A stretch of DNA of 6,350 nt from an uncultured Clostridia bacterium. GTDB taxonomy: Bacteria; Bacillota_A; Clostridia; Oscillospirales; Oscillospiraceae. Positions within the stretch are counted from its first letter, which is position 1, and the number at the start of each line of letters is the position of its first letter. The notes beneath the pieces are model-generated. The model worked only from the letters and a program-made list of their open reading frames with translations, was not told where the DNA came from and did not search any database. The stretch covers positions 1 to 6,350 of the forward strand of contig CAMJGU010000057.1 in the NCBI GenBank assembly GCA_946405325.1, written 5' to 3'. Position numbers and translations under genes: made by a program. Below, piece by piece: positions 5,566 through 6,350 of this stretch.

Positions 5566-6350
5566 ATGGACAAGCAAGCGTTTCACGAGAATCACCAGTG
5601 GATAAAGGATCAGCTTCAAATCAGCGCCGACTTCTGGCTCAAGCACGGCCTTGACCGCGAGCACGGCGGCGTCTACACCTGCCTTGACCGCAAGGGCGAC
5701 GTGTTCTCCACCGACAAGAGCGTGTGGATGCAGGGCCGCTGCGGCTGGATCTACGCGTATCTCTGCACCAATTACGGCAAGCGCGACGAGTGGCTGGAGG
5801 CCAGCCGCAGCTGCCTCGACTTCCTGGAGGAGCACTGCGTCAACCACGACGCGGGCGATCGCCTCTACTTCACCGTCACCGGCGACGGTCGCCCCCTGCG
5901 CCAGCGGCGCTACTGCTTCTCCGAGGACTTCTACACCATGGCGAACGCCGAGTACTACGCCAACACCGGCGACACCGTGCGCTTAGAGCGCGCCCGCCGC
6001 GCGTATGAGCTGACCTATCAGCTGCGCCACGGCCTCATCAAGGACCCCACCGGTCTCGGCCCCAAGACCATTCCCGAGACCCGCACCGGCCGCGCCTTCG
6101 GCGACCCGATGATCTACCTCAACGTGACCGCGGTCATGCGCCGCTGCGATCCCGAGCGCCGCGAGCTGTACGACGCGCGCGCCAAGGAGTGCGTGGATGA
6201 GATCGTCAAGTACCACTATAAGCCCGAGCTCAAGTGCGTGCTGGAGACCGTCGGCCCGGGCGGCGAATTGCAGACCGACACCACCGCGGGTCGCGTCGTC
6301 AATCCCGGGCACGATATCGAGGGCAGCTGGTTCCTCGCCGAGCAGGCGAA
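5566..6350 (+). CDS. N-acylglucosamine 2-epimerase, AGE/RnBP family (3' partial)
   Basis: The frame runs from the ATG at 5566 to the window end without a stop: 261 codons of a family usually near 390-410 residues, so about two thirds is present. Enzymes of this (alpha/alpha)6-barrel family epimerise C2 of N-acetylglucosamine/N-acetylmannosamine; relatives act on cellobiose or mannose. Visible landmarks are D-R-E-H-G-G-V-Y (30-37), K-S-V-W-M-Q-G-R (51-58) with catalytic Arg58, and T-G-D-G-R-P (105-110). F-S-E-D-F-Y-T-M-A (118-126) follows, then V-L-E (225-227) and N-P-G-H-D-I-E-G-S-W-F-L (246-257) with His249 and Glu252. The D-G-R-P, F-S-E-x-F-Y-T-M-A and N-P-G-H-x-x-E-x-x-W-F-L blocks resemble, from memory, mammalian renin-binding protein, favouring a true N-acylglucosamine epimerase over a cellobiose epimerase. 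The distal catalytic His (near 370-380) is outside the window. It is divergent from the kinase-nagA-nagB operon and shares its control region, which supports a role in ManNAc/GlcNAc use. Confidence 0.9.
   Translation, partial: MDKQAFHENHQWIKDQLQISADFWLKHGLDREHGGVYTCLDRKGDVFSTDKSVWMQGRCGWIYAYLCTNYGKRDEWLEASRSCLDFLEEHCVNHDAGDRLYFTVTGDGRPLRQRRYCFSEDFYTMANAEYYANTGDTVRLERARRAYELTYQLRHGLIKDPTGLGPKTIPETRTGRAFGDPMIYLNVTAVMRRCDPERRELYDARAKECVDEIVKYHYKPELKCVLETVGPGGELQTDTTAGRVVNPGHDIEGSWFLAEQA

Noticed and set aside
5536..5847. A minus-strand open frame opposite the start of the epimerase and running into the divergent control region.
   Set aside because: The plus-strand frame contains the family motifs of an AGE epimerase with a good promoter upstream. 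The antisense frame is low in complexity and shows no domain.

Overview
The window reads as chromosomal DNA from a GC-rich member of the Firmicutes/Clostridia, most likely an Oscillospiraceae-type gut anaerobe. Four things point there: a cell-surface protein with bacterial Ig-like repeats and three SLH domains, a short Bacillus-type NagB, strong AGGAGG-type ribosome binding sites, and GC-rich codon use. The species assignment is inference. Nothing in the window looks like a phage, an IS element, a CRISPR array or an RNA gene.

Layout. (1) Positions 2-2098 (+) hold the 3' part of a large secreted protein: Ig-like repeats, an unassigned beta-rich middle region, a low-complexity linker and three C-terminal SLH domains. 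Its start lies upstream of the window. (2) Positions 2101-2142 form a perfect 19-bp hairpin with A- and T-tracts that ends two convergent transcription units. (3) Positions 5400-2147 (-) are a tight three-gene operon, transcribed ROK-like sugar kinase -> nagA -> nagB. The gaps are 10 and 4 bp, and the ribosome binding sites of nagA and nagB lie in the ends of the genes before them. (4) Positions 5401-5565 are a divergent control region with one recognisable sigma-A-type promoter in each direction, plus inverted repeats that could be operators. (5) Positions 5566-6350 (+) hold the first 261 codons of an N-acylglucosamine 2-epimerase of the AGE/renin-binding-protein family, cut off by the window end.

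How they fit together. The four metabolic genes describe a complete route from an unphosphorylated N-acetylhexosamine to glycolysis. The epimerase would interconvert ManNAc and GlcNAc, the kinase would make GlcNAc-6-P, NagA would deacetylate it to glucosamine-6-P, and NagB would deaminate and isomerise that to fructose-6-P plus ammonia. This resembles the alternative sialic-acid catabolic route described for Bacteroides fragilis (RnBP-type NanE plus RokA) rather than the NanK/NanE(6-P) route of E. coli. No sialidase, N-acetylneuraminate lyase or transporter is visible, so a sialic-acid source is inferred. The least ordinary gene is the kinase. It keeps an ROK/ASKHA core but lacks the ROK zinc motif and the ExGH histidine, and it carries an N-terminal extension of about 147 residues.
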